Part shown: positions 26,205-36,124 of the stretch, piece after piece
Position numbering within the stretch: position 1 is the stretch's first letter
Layout of the letters: the number at the start of each line of letters is the position of its first letter
Origin: Pseudoxanthomonas sangjuensis
GTDB taxonomy: Bacteria > Pseudomonadota > Gammaproteobacteria > Xanthomonadales > Xanthomonadaceae
NCBI RefSeq assembly: GCF_010211755.1
Contig: NZ_PDWR01000006.1
Location: forward strand, 83,623 to 147,622
Direction of reading: 5' to 3'
DNA: 64,000 nt
Made by a program: the position numbers and the translations under genes
The notes under the pieces: model-generated
Told to the model about the DNA's origin: nothing
What the model saw: the letters and a program-made list of their open reading frames with translations, nothing else
Database searches by the model: none

Positions 26205-27680
26205 ATGAGCAACAACCCCGAAATCCTCTCGGTCAGGGAAAAGGTCGGCTACAGCCTCGGCGACCTCGCCGCCAACCTGATCTTCCAGACCCTGGTCAGC
26301 TTCCTCGCTTTCTTCTACACCGACGTCTACCGCATCCCGGCCGATACCGCGGGCACGGTGATCTTCACCGGCGGCCTGCTCGGCGCCTTCGTGTTCACCC
26401 CGATGATGGGCCTGATCGCCGATCGCACGCGCACGCGCTGGGGCAAGTTCCGGCCATGGATCCTGTGGACGGCGGTGCCGTTCGGCGCGATCGCGTTGCT
26501 GGCGTTCAGCACCCCGGACCTGGGCGAACAGGGCAAGGTGTTCTACGCGCTGGCCACCTACACCCTGCTGGTGCTGGTGTACGCAGCCAACAACCTGCCG
26601 TATTCGGCGCTGTCGGGCGTGATCACCGGCAACATGGCCGAGCGCAACAGCATGTCGTCCTACCGCTTCGTCGCGGTGATGGTTGCGCAGTTCGTGATCC
26701 AGGTGCTGTTGCTGCCGCTGGTGCTGATCCTGGGCGGCGGCGACAAGGTGCAGGGCTTCCACAACACGATGATGCTGTTCGCCGTCGTCGGCACCGTGTT
26801 CTTCCTGATCACCTTCTTCACCACGAAGGAGCGCATCGTCCCGACGGTGGAGCAGAAGTCCAGCGTGCGCCAGGACCTGGCCGACCTGACCCGCAACCTG
26901 CCGTGGATGCTGATGCTGCTGGCCACCGTGCTGGTGTTCATCAACCTGGCGTTGAAGGGCGGCATGTACGTGTACTACTTCAAGTACTACATGGATGCCG
27001 ACAGCCTGGCGCGGTTCCTCGATGGCATCGGTTTCAACGCCTTCATCGCCGGCCTGAATTCGCTGCTGACCGGCATCGGCCTGACCGAATTCCAGTGGCC
27101 GAAGGACGCGCCGACCTCGGCCTTCAGCCTGTTCAGCGCCTGCGGCATCATCTGCATGATCATCGGCATCGGCTTCTCGAAGAGGCTCGCCGACCGTTAC
27201 GGCAAGCGCGACGTGTTCGGCGGCGCGCTGTTCGTGTCCACGCTGTGCCTGCTGGCGTTCTGGTTCTTCCCGCCGACCGGCGTGGGCAGCGTGATCATGG
27301 CCTACATCCTGCATGGCTTCTTCTACGGCATCACCGTGCCGCTGCTGTGGGCGATGGTCGCCGACGTGGCCGACTGGTCGGAGTGGAAGAACCACCGCCG
27401 CGCCACCGCGATCACCTTCTCGGCGATCCTGATCGGCCTGAAGTTGGGCCTGACCCTCGGCGGCTCGCTGGTGGCGAAGATCCTGGCCGCCTACGGTTAC
27501 GACCCGGACCTGGCCGTGCAGTCGGCCGGCGCGGTCAACGGCATCAAGCTGGCGGTCAGCGTCTACGCGTCGATCCCGTTCCTGCTGTGCTGCGTGCTGC
27601 TGTTCTTCTACCGGATCGACAAGAAGACCGAAACGCAAATCGAGCAGGAACTGGCGGCGCGGCGCGCGGGCGCCGCGTAG
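26205..27680 (+). CDS. GPH-family glycoside/pentoside:cation symporter (XynB/MelB-like)
   Basis: A 491-residue membrane protein with about twelve helices. The N-terminus (VREKVGYSLGDLAANLIFQT) and the loop GLIADRTRTRWGKFRPWILW are diagnostic for the glycoside-pentoside-hexuronide symporters. A longer mid-loop and VADVADWSEWKNHRRATAITFS also match. It would carry xylobiose or xylo-oligosaccharides with a cation across the inner membrane after the TonB-dependent receptor has moved them to the periplasm. A cytoplasmic-looking GH43 enzyme without a signal peptide follows 37 bp later and could cleave what is imported. Exact substrate is inferred. Confidence 0.92.
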   Translation: MSNNPEILSVREKVGYSLGDLAANLIFQTLVSFLAFFYTDVYRIPADTAGTVIFTGGLLGAFVFTPMMGLIADRTRTRWGKFRPWILWTAVPFGAIALLAFSTPDLGEQGKVFYALATYTLLVLVYAANNLPYSALSGVITGNMAERNSMSSYRFVAVMVAQFVIQVLLLPLVLILGGGDKVQGFHNTMMLFAVVGTVFFLITFFTTKERIVPTVEQKSSVRQDLADLTRNLPWMLMLLATVLVFINLALKGGMYVYYFKYYMDADSLARFLDGIGFNAFIAGLNSLLTGIGLTEFQWPKDAPTSAFSLFSACGIICMIIGIGFSKRLADRYGKRDVFGGALFVSTLCLLAFWFFPPTGVGSVIMAYILHGFFYGITVPLLWAMVADVADWSEWKNHRRATAITFSAILIGLKLGLTLGGSLVAKILAAYGYDPDLAVQSAGAVNGIKLAVSVYASIPFLLCCVLLFFYRIDKKTETQIEQELAARRAGAA

Positions 27681-27717
27681 CCGCCGCAATTCCTGTCGCA
27701 AGCCCGTGAGATAGCGC

Positions 27718-28746
27718 ATGTCCGAGAAGCTCGACCCCGCCGAACTGCAGCAACTGGCCGCGAAGGCGATCTCGCCGCCGCTGGTGACGCACATCCACAC
27801 CGCCGACCCGTCGGCGCACGCGTTCGAAGGCAAGGTCTACATCTACCCGTCGCACGACGTCGACGCCGGCATCCCGTTCGACGACCTCGGCAGCCACTTC
27901 GACATGCGCGATTACCACGTGTTCCGCCAGGATTCGCCGGACGCCGCAGCGGTCGATTGCGGCGTGGCGCTGCGCATCGAGGACGTGCCGTGGGCGCAGC
28001 GGCAGCTGTGGGCGCCGGACGCGGCGGCGAAGGACGGCAAGTACTACCTCTATTTCCCCGCGAAGGACCCGGGCGGCATCTTCCGGATCGGCGTCGCGGT
28101 CGGCGAGCGCCCGGAAGGCCCGTTCGCGGCCGAGCCGGAAGCGATCCGCGGCAGCTATTCGATCGACCCGGCGGTGCTGGCCGACGACGACGGCGCGCAT
28201 TACATGGTGTTCGGCGGGCTGTGGGGCGGGCAGCTGCAGAGCTATCGCGACAACGCCTACGACGCGGCGAACGCGGAACCGGCCGACGACGAACCGGCGC
28301 TGGGCCCGCGCATCGCGAAGCTCTCCGCCGACATGAAGCAGTTCGCCGGGGCGCCGCGCGAGATTTCCATCGTCGACGAACACGGCGCGCCATTGCGCGC
28401 CGGCGACCACGCGCGGCGCTATTTCGAAGGGCCGTGGCTGCACAGGTACCGCGGCAAGTATTACCTGTCGTATTCGACCGGCAACACGCACCTGTTGTGC
28501 TACGCCACCGCCGACGACGTGTACGGCCCGTACACCTACCAGGGCGTGATCCTGACCCCGGTGCTGGGCTGGACCACGCACCATTCCATCGTCGAATTCG
28601 GCGGCCGCTGGTGGCTGTACTACCACGACTCGCTGCTGTCCGGCGGCGTGACCCACCTGCGCAACATCAAGGTGGCGGAACTGCGCTACGACGCGGACGG
28701 CCGCATCGTCACCCTGCATCCCTACGGCGAGCCGCATGCCGGGTGA
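27718..28746 (+). CDS. glycoside hydrolase family 43, cytoplasmic
   Basis: A 342-residue single-domain GH43 propeller without a signal peptide. The likely base Asp is in HIHTADPSAHAFEGKVYIYPSHD (seen as TADPSAHAF), the middle Asp in YSIDPAVLADDDG and the acid Glu in RRYFEGPWLHRYRGKYYL. The C-terminal GWTTHHSIVEFGGRWWLYYHD block is typical of this GH43 branch, which holds beta-xylosidases and arabinofuranosidases acting on short imported oligomers. It follows the GPH symporter by 37 bp and overlaps the next gene by 11 bp, so all three are probably one unit. Which pentose it releases is not clear from sequence. Confidence 0.9.
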   Translation: MSEKLDPAELQQLAAKAISPPLVTHIHTADPSAHAFEGKVYIYPSHDVDAGIPFDDLGSHFDMRDYHVFRQDSPDAAAVDCGVALRIEDVPWAQRQLWAPDAAAKDGKYYLYFPAKDPGGIFRIGVAVGERPEGPFAAEPEAIRGSYSIDPAVLADDDGAHYMVFGGLWGGQLQSYRDNAYDAANAEPADDEPALGPRIAKLSADMKQFAGAPREISIVDEHGAPLRAGDHARRYFEGPWLHRYRGKYYLSYSTGNTHLLCYATADDVYGPYTYQGVILTPVLGWTTHHSIVEFGGRWWLYYHDSLLSGGVTHLRNIKVAELRYDADGRIVTLHPYGEPHAG

Positions 28747-29554
28747 CGCCGCGCTGCGTCCGTTGGCGCCCGGCCCGCTGCTGCGCATCGGCAACGGAGC
28801 GCTGACGGTCGATATCGCCCCGCAGGCCGGCGGGCGCATCGCGCAGATCGCCCGCGACGACGTCGAATGGCTGGTCGGTCACGGCGACGACAACGCGGCG
28901 GCGATCGCGTGGGGCTGCTATCCGATGCTGCCGTGGGCCGGGCGCATCCGCCGCGGCGAGTTCGAGTTCCAGGGCCGGCGTTACCGGATCCCGCCGAACC
29001 TCGGCGCGCACGCCGTGCACGGGGTCGGCTTCGTCCTGCCGTGGCGGGTCGAGTCGCAGGCGCCAACGCACGTCGAACTGTCGCTGCAACTGCCCGCCGA
29101 CGAAAGCTGGCCGTTCGGCGGCAGCGCGCGGCAGCGCATCGAAGTCGAAGGCGATGCGCTGAAGCTGCAGCTGTCGCTCGCCGCCGCCGGCCGCGCGATG
29201 CCGAAGCCGGTGATCGGCTGGCATCCGTGGTTCCGCAAGCCCGGGCGCCTCGAATTCGCGCCGAAGGCCGTCTATCCGCGCGACGCCGAAGGCATCGCCA
29301 CGCTGCCGCTGGCCGCGCCGCCGCCGGGGCCGTGGGACGACTGCTTCATCAACGAGCAGCCGGTGGTCCTGCACCGCGAAGGGCAAAGCCTGCGCCTGGC
29401 CTCGGGCTGCGACCATTGGGTGGTCTACGACCAACCCGCCCACGCCACCTGCGTCGAGCCGCAGAGCGGCCCGCCGGACGCCTTCAACCTGGCCCCGGCG
29501 TCGTTGTTGCCGGGCGAGAGCGTGTCGGCGTGGTTGCGGATGGAGTGGGGTTGA
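28736..29554 (+). CDS. aldose 1-epimerase family protein
   Basis: A 272-residue galactose-mutarotase-like protein. GCYPMLPWAGRIRRGEFEFQG, AHAVHGVGFVLPW with the catalytic-type His, and IGWHPWFRKPG are clear family blocks, and FNLAPASLLPGES near the end is also usual. It would interconvert alpha and beta anomers of the sugar released by the GH43 enzyme, probably xylose, in the cytoplasm. Its ATG lies 11 bp inside the GH43 gene, which suggests translational coupling. It is the last recognisable gene of the xylan region. Confidence 0.88.
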   Translation: MPGDAALRPLAPGPLLRIGNGALTVDIAPQAGGRIAQIARDDVEWLVGHGDDNAAAIAWGCYPMLPWAGRIRRGEFEFQGRRYRIPPNLGAHAVHGVGFVLPWRVESQAPTHVELSLQLPADESWPFGGSARQRIEVEGDALKLQLSLAAAGRAMPKPVIGWHPWFRKPGRLEFAPKAVYPRDAEGIATLPLAAPPPGPWDDCFINEQPVVLHREGQSLRLASGCDHWVVYDQPAHATCVEPQSGPPDAFNLAPASLLPGESVSAWLRMEWG

Positions 29555-29630
29555 CGCCGCAGCTGGGGATACGGCTCAGAGCTGCAATGGCATCGGTTAC
29601 GATGCCCGCACCCATCTTGAAGGCAGTGCC

Positions 29631-29981
29631 ATGAGCGAATCCATTGCGGAACTGCAGGCCGCCCTGCGCCAGTTCGCCGAGGAGCGCGATTGGGACCAGT
29701 TCCATTCGCCGAAGAATCTCGCCGCCGCGCTGTCGGTCGAGGCGGCCGAACTGCTGGAGCATTTCCAGTGGCTGACCGAAGAACAAAGCCGCGACTTGCC
29801 GGGAGACAGGCGGAACGCGGTGTCGGAGGAAATCGCGGACGTCCTGCTGTACCTGCTCAGGCTATCGGATAAACTCGGCATCGACCCGGTCGATGCATCA
29901 TGGCGCAAGCTGCAGATCAATGCGGCCAAGTACCCCGTCGACAAGGCGAGGGGGAGCAGCAGGAAGTATTCCGAACTCTGA
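29631..29981 (+). CDS. MazG-like nucleotide pyrophosphohydrolase
   Basis: A 116-residue all-alpha NTP pyrophosphohydrolase of the short MazG/dCTPase group. The metal-binding pattern is seen as SVEAAELLEHFQW (E-x-x-E-like) followed by EEIADVLLYLLRL, with Glu and Asp ligands. LQINAAKYPVDKARGSSRKY is the usual C-terminus. Such enzymes cleave (d)NTPs or modified nucleotides to monophosphate and pyrophosphate. It ends 20 bp before the helicase-nuclease gene. Similar MazG-like genes are often found next to DUF2075 proteins, so the pair may work together, possibly in nucleotide-based defence; that is inference. Confidence 0.9.
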   Translation: MSESIAELQAALRQFAEERDWDQFHSPKNLAAALSVEAAELLEHFQWLTEEQSRDLPGDRRNAVSEEIADVLLYLLRLSDKLGIDPVDASWRKLQINAAKYPVDKARGSSRKYSEL

Positions 29982-30001
29982 CGGGGAAACGGGGGCGCGA
30001 T

Positions 30002-31873
30002 TTGATCGTCTACCAGGGAACCAAGGCCAAGTTCCTCGACGACCACGACAATCGCGACATCGAGGACGTCATTGCAACGCGCTACCTGCAGCGCACCGGG
30101 CGTTACGCGCCGCATGCCGAGATGCGCTCGTGGAAAGCGTCCCTGGGCGAGATGGCGAAGGTACTGCGCGACCGCGACATCCCCGACGACATCGGCATCG
30201 GCGTGGAGTTCGGCATCCCGCAGACGTCGAAGCGCATCGACTTCATCCTGTCCGGGTTGTCAGGCGAGGAAAAGCCGAACCTGATCATCGTCGAACTGAA
30301 GCAGTGGTCCGAGGCCGGGCTGTCCGGCAAGGACGGCCTGATCTTCGCCCGCCGTGGCGGGACCGGGCCGGCGCAGGAAGGCGCGCATCCCTGTTACCAG
30401 GCATGGTCCTATGCCGCGTTGCTCGAAGGTTTCAACGAGGCGGTCCACGAAGGCGGCGTGGCGCTCAATCCGTGCGCCTACCTGCACAACTATGTCCGCG
30501 ACGACGTCATCGACAACGGCATCTACCGGCCGTATATCGAGATGGCGCCGCTGTTCCTGAAGGGCGAAGAGGAGCGCGCCCGGCTCCGGGCCTTCATCAA
30601 GCGGCACGTCCGCAAAGGCGACAATGCCGATCTGATCTTCCGGATCGAGAATGGACGGATCAGGCCATCGAAGATGTTGGCCGACAGCATCGCCGGGATG
30701 CTGAAGGGGAACAGGGAGTTCGTGCTGGTCGACGACCAGAAGGTGGTCTTCGAAACCGCGATCGCCGCTGCGGCGAAAGCATCGGCGAAGCGGAAACAGG
30801 TCGTGATCGTCCGCGGCGGGCCCGGCACCGGGAAATCGGTCGTCGCGGTCAACCTGCTGGCCCGGTTGACGGGGCGCGGGCTGGTCAGCAAGTACGTATC
30901 GAAGAACGCCGCGCCGCGCGCGGTGTACGCGGCGAAGCTGGTTGGGTCGGAGCGGCGTTCGGTCGTATCGAACCTGTTCGTCGGATCGGGCGGGTTCATC
31001 CATGCGGATGCGGATGGATTCGATGCGCTGATCGTCGACGAGGCGCATCGCCTCAACGAGAAGTCCGGCCTCTATGGCAATCTGGGCGAGAACCAGGTCA
31101 AGGAAATCATTCACTCCGCCAAGTGCGCGATCTTCTTCGTCGACGACGACCAGATCGTCACCCTGTCCGACATCGGCCATGCCGGCGAGATCGAGAAATG
31201 GGCGAAGCGATTCAATGCCGAGGTCACGCAGCTCGAGCTTGCCTCGCAATTCCGTTGCAACGGCTCGGACGGTTACCTCGCATGGCTGGACAACACGCTG
31301 GGCATCCGGGAAACGGCCAACGAGGATTTCGATCCCGGAGCCTTCGATTTCCGTGTCGTCGATTCGCCAGTGGAGCTGCATTCCCTGATCGCCGAAAGGA
31401 ACGCGAACAACAAGGCGCGGGTCGTGGCTGGCTATTGCTGGGATTGGACCAGCAAGCGCGATCCGCGCGCATATGACATTTCATTCCCCGAATTCGGCTA
31501 TGCCAGGCGCTGGAACCTCGACAGGGATGGCAGCCTCTGGATCATGGCGCCGGACTCCATCGATGAAGTCGGCTGCATCCACACTTGCCAGGGACTGGAA
31601 CTCGACTATGTCGGCGTGATCATCGGTCCCGACCTCATTGCCCGCGACGGCGGACTGGTTACGCGTCCGGCCGCGCGCTCCAGGATGGACCGATCCATCC
31701 GCGGCTGGAAAGCGTTGGCGAAACGCGATCCGGGGTCGACCGGACTACGCGTGGACCGGATCATCCGGAATACCTACCGGACCCTGATGACCCGCGGCAT
31801 GAAGGGTTGTTATGTGTACTGTACGGACGATGCGATGCGCGACCACCTCAAGGCGCGCATTTCGCCGCACTGA
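30002..31873 (+). CDS. Schlafen-group-3/DUF2075 SF1 helicase with PD-(D/E)XK-like N-terminal domain
   Basis: A 623-residue protein. TTG 30002 is chosen because the family N-terminus ([LM]IVYQGTKAKFL) begins there and GGGGAAACGGGGG lies just upstream. Residues about 70-105 show RIDFIL (Asp80) and IIVELKQW (Glu98, Lys100), a PD-(D/E)XK nuclease pattern. The SF1 helicase follows: Walker A GGPGTGKS (272-279), DEAH (346-349), FFVDDDQ, ASQFRCNGSDGYLAWLDN, HTCQGLELDYVGVIIG and NTYRTLMTRGMKGCYVYCTD. The helicase part is the family now called Schlafen group 3 helicase (former DUF2075). Base composition is lower in GC than the flanks, suggesting transfer. A role in antiphage defence or nucleic-acid processing is plausible but unproven. 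Confidence 0.88.
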   Translation: MIVYQGTKAKFLDDHDNRDIEDVIATRYLQRTGRYAPHAEMRSWKASLGEMAKVLRDRDIPDDIGIGVEFGIPQTSKRIDFILSGLSGEEKPNLIIVELKQWSEAGLSGKDGLIFARRGGTGPAQEGAHPCYQAWSYAALLEGFNEAVHEGGVALNPCAYLHNYVRDDVIDNGIYRPYIEMAPLFLKGEEERARLRAFIKRHVRKGDNADLIFRIENGRIRPSKMLADSIAGMLKGNREFVLVDDQKVVFETAIAAAAKASAKRKQVVIVRGGPGTGKSVVAVNLLARLTGRGLVSKYVSKNAAPRAVYAAKLVGSERRSVVSNLFVGSGGFIHADADGFDALIVDEAHRLNEKSGLYGNLGENQVKEIIHSAKCAIFFVDDDQIVTLSDIGHAGEIEKWAKRFNAEVTQLELASQFRCNGSDGYLAWLDNTLGIRETANEDFDPGAFDFRVVDSPVELHSLIAERNANNKARVVAGYCWDWTSKRDPRAYDISFPEFGYARRWNLDRDGSLWIMAPDSIDEVGCIHTCQGLELDYVGVIIGPDLIARDGGLVTRPAARSRMDRSIRGWKALAKRDPGSTGLRVDRIIRNTYRTLMTRGMKGCYVYCTDDAMRDHLKARISPH

Positions 31874-31875
31874 AA

Positions 31876-31901
31876 CGAAAAACCCCGCGCAGGGCGGGGT
31901 T
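31876..31901 (-). terminator. rho-independent terminator downstream of tRNA-Met
   Basis: AACCCCGC (31881-31888) and GCGGGGTT (31894-31901) form an 8-bp stem with a 5-base loop. Read on the minus strand it is followed by a T-run (complement of AAAAA, 31878-31882), so it suits the tRNA transcript; it also lies 8 bp past the helicase stop on the other strand. Confidence 0.8.
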
Positions 31902-31916
31902 CTCGGTATCTTTCGC

Positions 31917-31993
31917 TGGTGGCTAGGGGCGGAATCGAACCGCCGACCTCAGCATTATGAGTGCCGCGCTCTAACCGTCTGAGCTACCTAGCC
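31917..31993 (-). tRNA. tRNA-Met (elongator type, anticodon CAT)
   Basis: The minus strand gives a 77-base cloverleaf including encoded CCA: acceptor GGCTAGG paired with CCTAGCC, D-arm GCTCAGACGGTTAGAGC, anticodon loop CTCATAA and T-arm GGCGGTTCGATTCCGCC. The sequence around the anticodon (CACTCATAATG) and the D-loop resemble E. coli elongator tRNA-Met more than tRNA-Ile(CAT) or initiator tRNA. The 3' end faces the helicase gene. Confidence 0.93.
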
Positions 31994-32125
31994 GATGCGA
32001 AAGGGCGCGTATTTTCCCGGACCGGGCGCCACCGCGTCAAATTCGGCCGGTTCAGGCCGGGTAGGTTGAGCCTTTCCCCGGGCCGTGGCACAGTCGCAGC
32101 CAGTAGATTTTCAGGAGTCCGCATC

Positions 32126-32746
32126 GTGATCGATCCGGACGGCTACCGGCCCAACGTCGGTATCGTGTTGATGCGCCAGGACGGGCGGGTTTTCTGGGCG
32201 CGGCGGGTGCGCCGCGACGGCTGGCAGTTCCCGCAGGGCGGCATGAACACGGACGAGACGCCGGTCGAGGCCATGTACCGCGAATTGCGCGAGGAAACCG
32301 GCTTGCTGCCCGAGCACGTCGAGGTGCTGGGCGCGACCCCCGGCTGGCTGCGCTACCGCCTGCCGGAGCGGGCCATCCGCCGCAACGAACGCCACGTCTG
32401 CATCGGCCAGAAGCAGGTGTGGTTCCTGCTGCGCATGGTCTGCGACGAGGCGCACCTGCGCCTGGACGTGACCGAGACGCCGGAATTCGACCACTGGCGC
32501 TGGGTCGACTTCTGGTACCCGCTGGAGCACGTGGTCATGTTCAAGCGCGGCGTCTACGCGCGCGCGCTGTCGCACCTGGCGCCGATGGCGGCCAGCATCG
32601 CCGCGATCCAGGCCATGCCGCTGTGGCTGGGCCGCGAGCCGCGGCCGGACCCGCACCGCGCGCGCCGGCGCGGGCGCAAGCGCCCGCAGCGCCGGCAGGA
32701 CGGGGCCGCCGGACAGGACGGCACGGGGCCGGACGGGAAGAATTGA
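32126..32746 (+). CDS. rppH: RNA pyrophosphohydrolase (Nudix)
   Basis: A 206-residue Nudix hydrolase. The family signature is complete: [23 protein letters not shown], shown here by GGMNTDET and RELREETGL. The start [26 protein letters not shown] and the later [19 protein letters not shown] are characteristic of RppH, which removes pyrophosphate from 5' ends of mRNA to start decay. GTG 32126 is chosen because CAGGAG precedes it and RppH proteins begin at this point. A basic, low-complexity tail (about residues 170-206, rich in Arg and Pro) extends beyond the core. The stop codon overlaps the Fur-box-like sequence of the bfd gene. Confidence 0.95.
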   Translation: MIDPDGYRPNVGIVLMRQDGRVFWARRVRRDGWQFPQGGMNTDETPVEAMYRELREETGLLPEHVEVLGATPGWLRYRLPERAIRRNERHVCIGQKQVWFLLRMVCDEAHLRLDVTETPEFDHWRWVDFWYPLEHVVMFKRGVYARALSHLAPMAASIAAIQAMPLWLGREPRPDPHRARRRGRKRPQRRQDGAAGQDGTGPDGKN

Positions 32747-32762
32747 CAATCATTCTCATTCC
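32744..32762 (+). promoter_or_regulatory. Fur-box-like sequence upstream of bfd
   Basis: TGACAATCATTCTCATTCC resembles the repeated NAT(A/T)AT-like Fur target (GATAATGATTATCATT style), with the complement reading GGAATGAGAATGATTGTCA. It lies about 57 bp ahead of the bfd start and over the rppH stop, where an iron-responsive promoter for bfd would be expected. Confidence 0.6.
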
Positions 32763-32818
32763 TAGTTGAATGGGACCGGGCCGATCCGGCCCGCCCGCCA
32801 GTCCCCGCCGTCCGTCCC

Positions 32819-33019
32819 ATGTACGTCTGCATCTGCAATGGGGTCACCGACCACCAGATCCGCGAGGCCGCCGCCAGCGGCGTGCGCACTGTCGCCGAAC
32901 TGACCATGCGCACCGGCTGCGGGGCGACCTGCGGCGCCTGCCTGGAAATGGCCGCCGAGATCCTCGACGAGGTCCACGCGAAGCAGGAGTTCCCGCTGCA
33001 GGTACTCTGCGCGGCGTGA
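32819..33019 (+). CDS. bfd: bacterioferritin-associated ferredoxin
   Basis: A 66-residue BFD-like [2Fe-2S] protein. Four cysteines in the family pattern, C-x-C near the start ([11 protein letters not shown]) and C-x2-C later ([11 protein letters not shown], with CGATC and CGAC), would bind the cluster. It donates electrons to the haem of bacterioferritin to release stored iron. The bacterioferritin gene follows 109 bp later and a Fur-box-like sequence precedes it, as expected for expression under iron limitation. Confidence 0.95.
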   Translation: MYVCICNGVTDHQIREAAASGVRTVAELTMRTGCGATCGACLEMAAEILDEVHAKQEFPLQVLCAA

Positions 33020-33128
33020 GCGGCCGCCTCTCCCGCGGAGAGGCGGCGAAAATGAACACGATTCGCGTTACGTCGTGCGTTCGCGCGAAGGGTTAAGCTG
33101 CGGCGTCACCACCGACGGAGCGCGGCCG

Positions 33129-33571
33129 ATGAAAGGCGATCCGAAGATCATCGAGTACCTCAACAAGGCGCTCTACAACGAGCTGACCGCGATCAACCAG
33201 TACTTCCTGCACAGCAAGATGCTGAAGAACTGGGGCCTGAAGGAACTGGCCGAGCACGAGTACAAGGAATCGATCGACGAGATGAAGCACGCCGACTGGC
33301 TGGCCGAGCGCATCCTGTTCCTCGACGGCCTGCCGAATTTCCAGGCGCTGGGCAAGCTGCGCATCGGCGAGAGCCCGCGCGAGGTGATCGCCTGCGACCT
33401 GGGGCTGGAGATGGAGGCGATCCCGTTGCTGCGCGAGGCCATCGCCTACGCCGAGCAGGTGCAGGACTACGTCAGTCGCAAGCTGTTCGCCGACATCCTC
33501 GATTCCGAGGAAGAGCACGTCGACTGGCTGGAGACCCAGCTGGACCTGATCGCGCGGATCGGCGAGCCGAA

Positions 33572-33599
<28 letters not shown>
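33129..33599 (+). CDS. bfr: bacterioferritin
   Basis: A 156-residue ferritin-fold protein of normal Bfr length. Ferroxidase ligands are visible in [34 protein letters not shown] (Glu-x-x-His) and [14 protein letters not shown], the last holding the second Glu-x-x-His. The start at 33129 gives the standard N-terminus ([12 protein letters not shown]); the open frame upstream is not conserved. It forms 24-subunit shells that store iron, with Bfd as reductant. Its last 28 bp overlap the convergent sensor kinase gene. Confidence 0.96.
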
Positions 33600-36105
<2,506 letters not shown>

Positions 36106-36124
36106 CGGTCGGCGTCTTCGTGCC

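Noticed and set aside
22893..27833. A very long open frame (1646 codons) on the minus strand opposite the receptor, symporter and GH43 genes
   Set aside because: It mirrors GC-rich codon third positions of the real plus-strand genes, has no recognisable domain and an Arg/Val/His/Gln-heavy composition typical of antisense frames.
31917..31993. tRNA-Ile with CAT anticodon (lysidine type) or initiator tRNA-Met
   Set aside because: The acceptor stem is fully paired at its first position, which speaks against an initiator, and the D-arm and anticodon stem resemble elongator tRNA-Met more than tRNA-Ile2.
29555..31993. An integrated island with an attachment-site repeat at tRNA-Met
   Set aside because: No second copy of the tRNA 3' end was found on the other side of the MazG/helicase pair and no integrase gene is near; only lower GC supports transfer.
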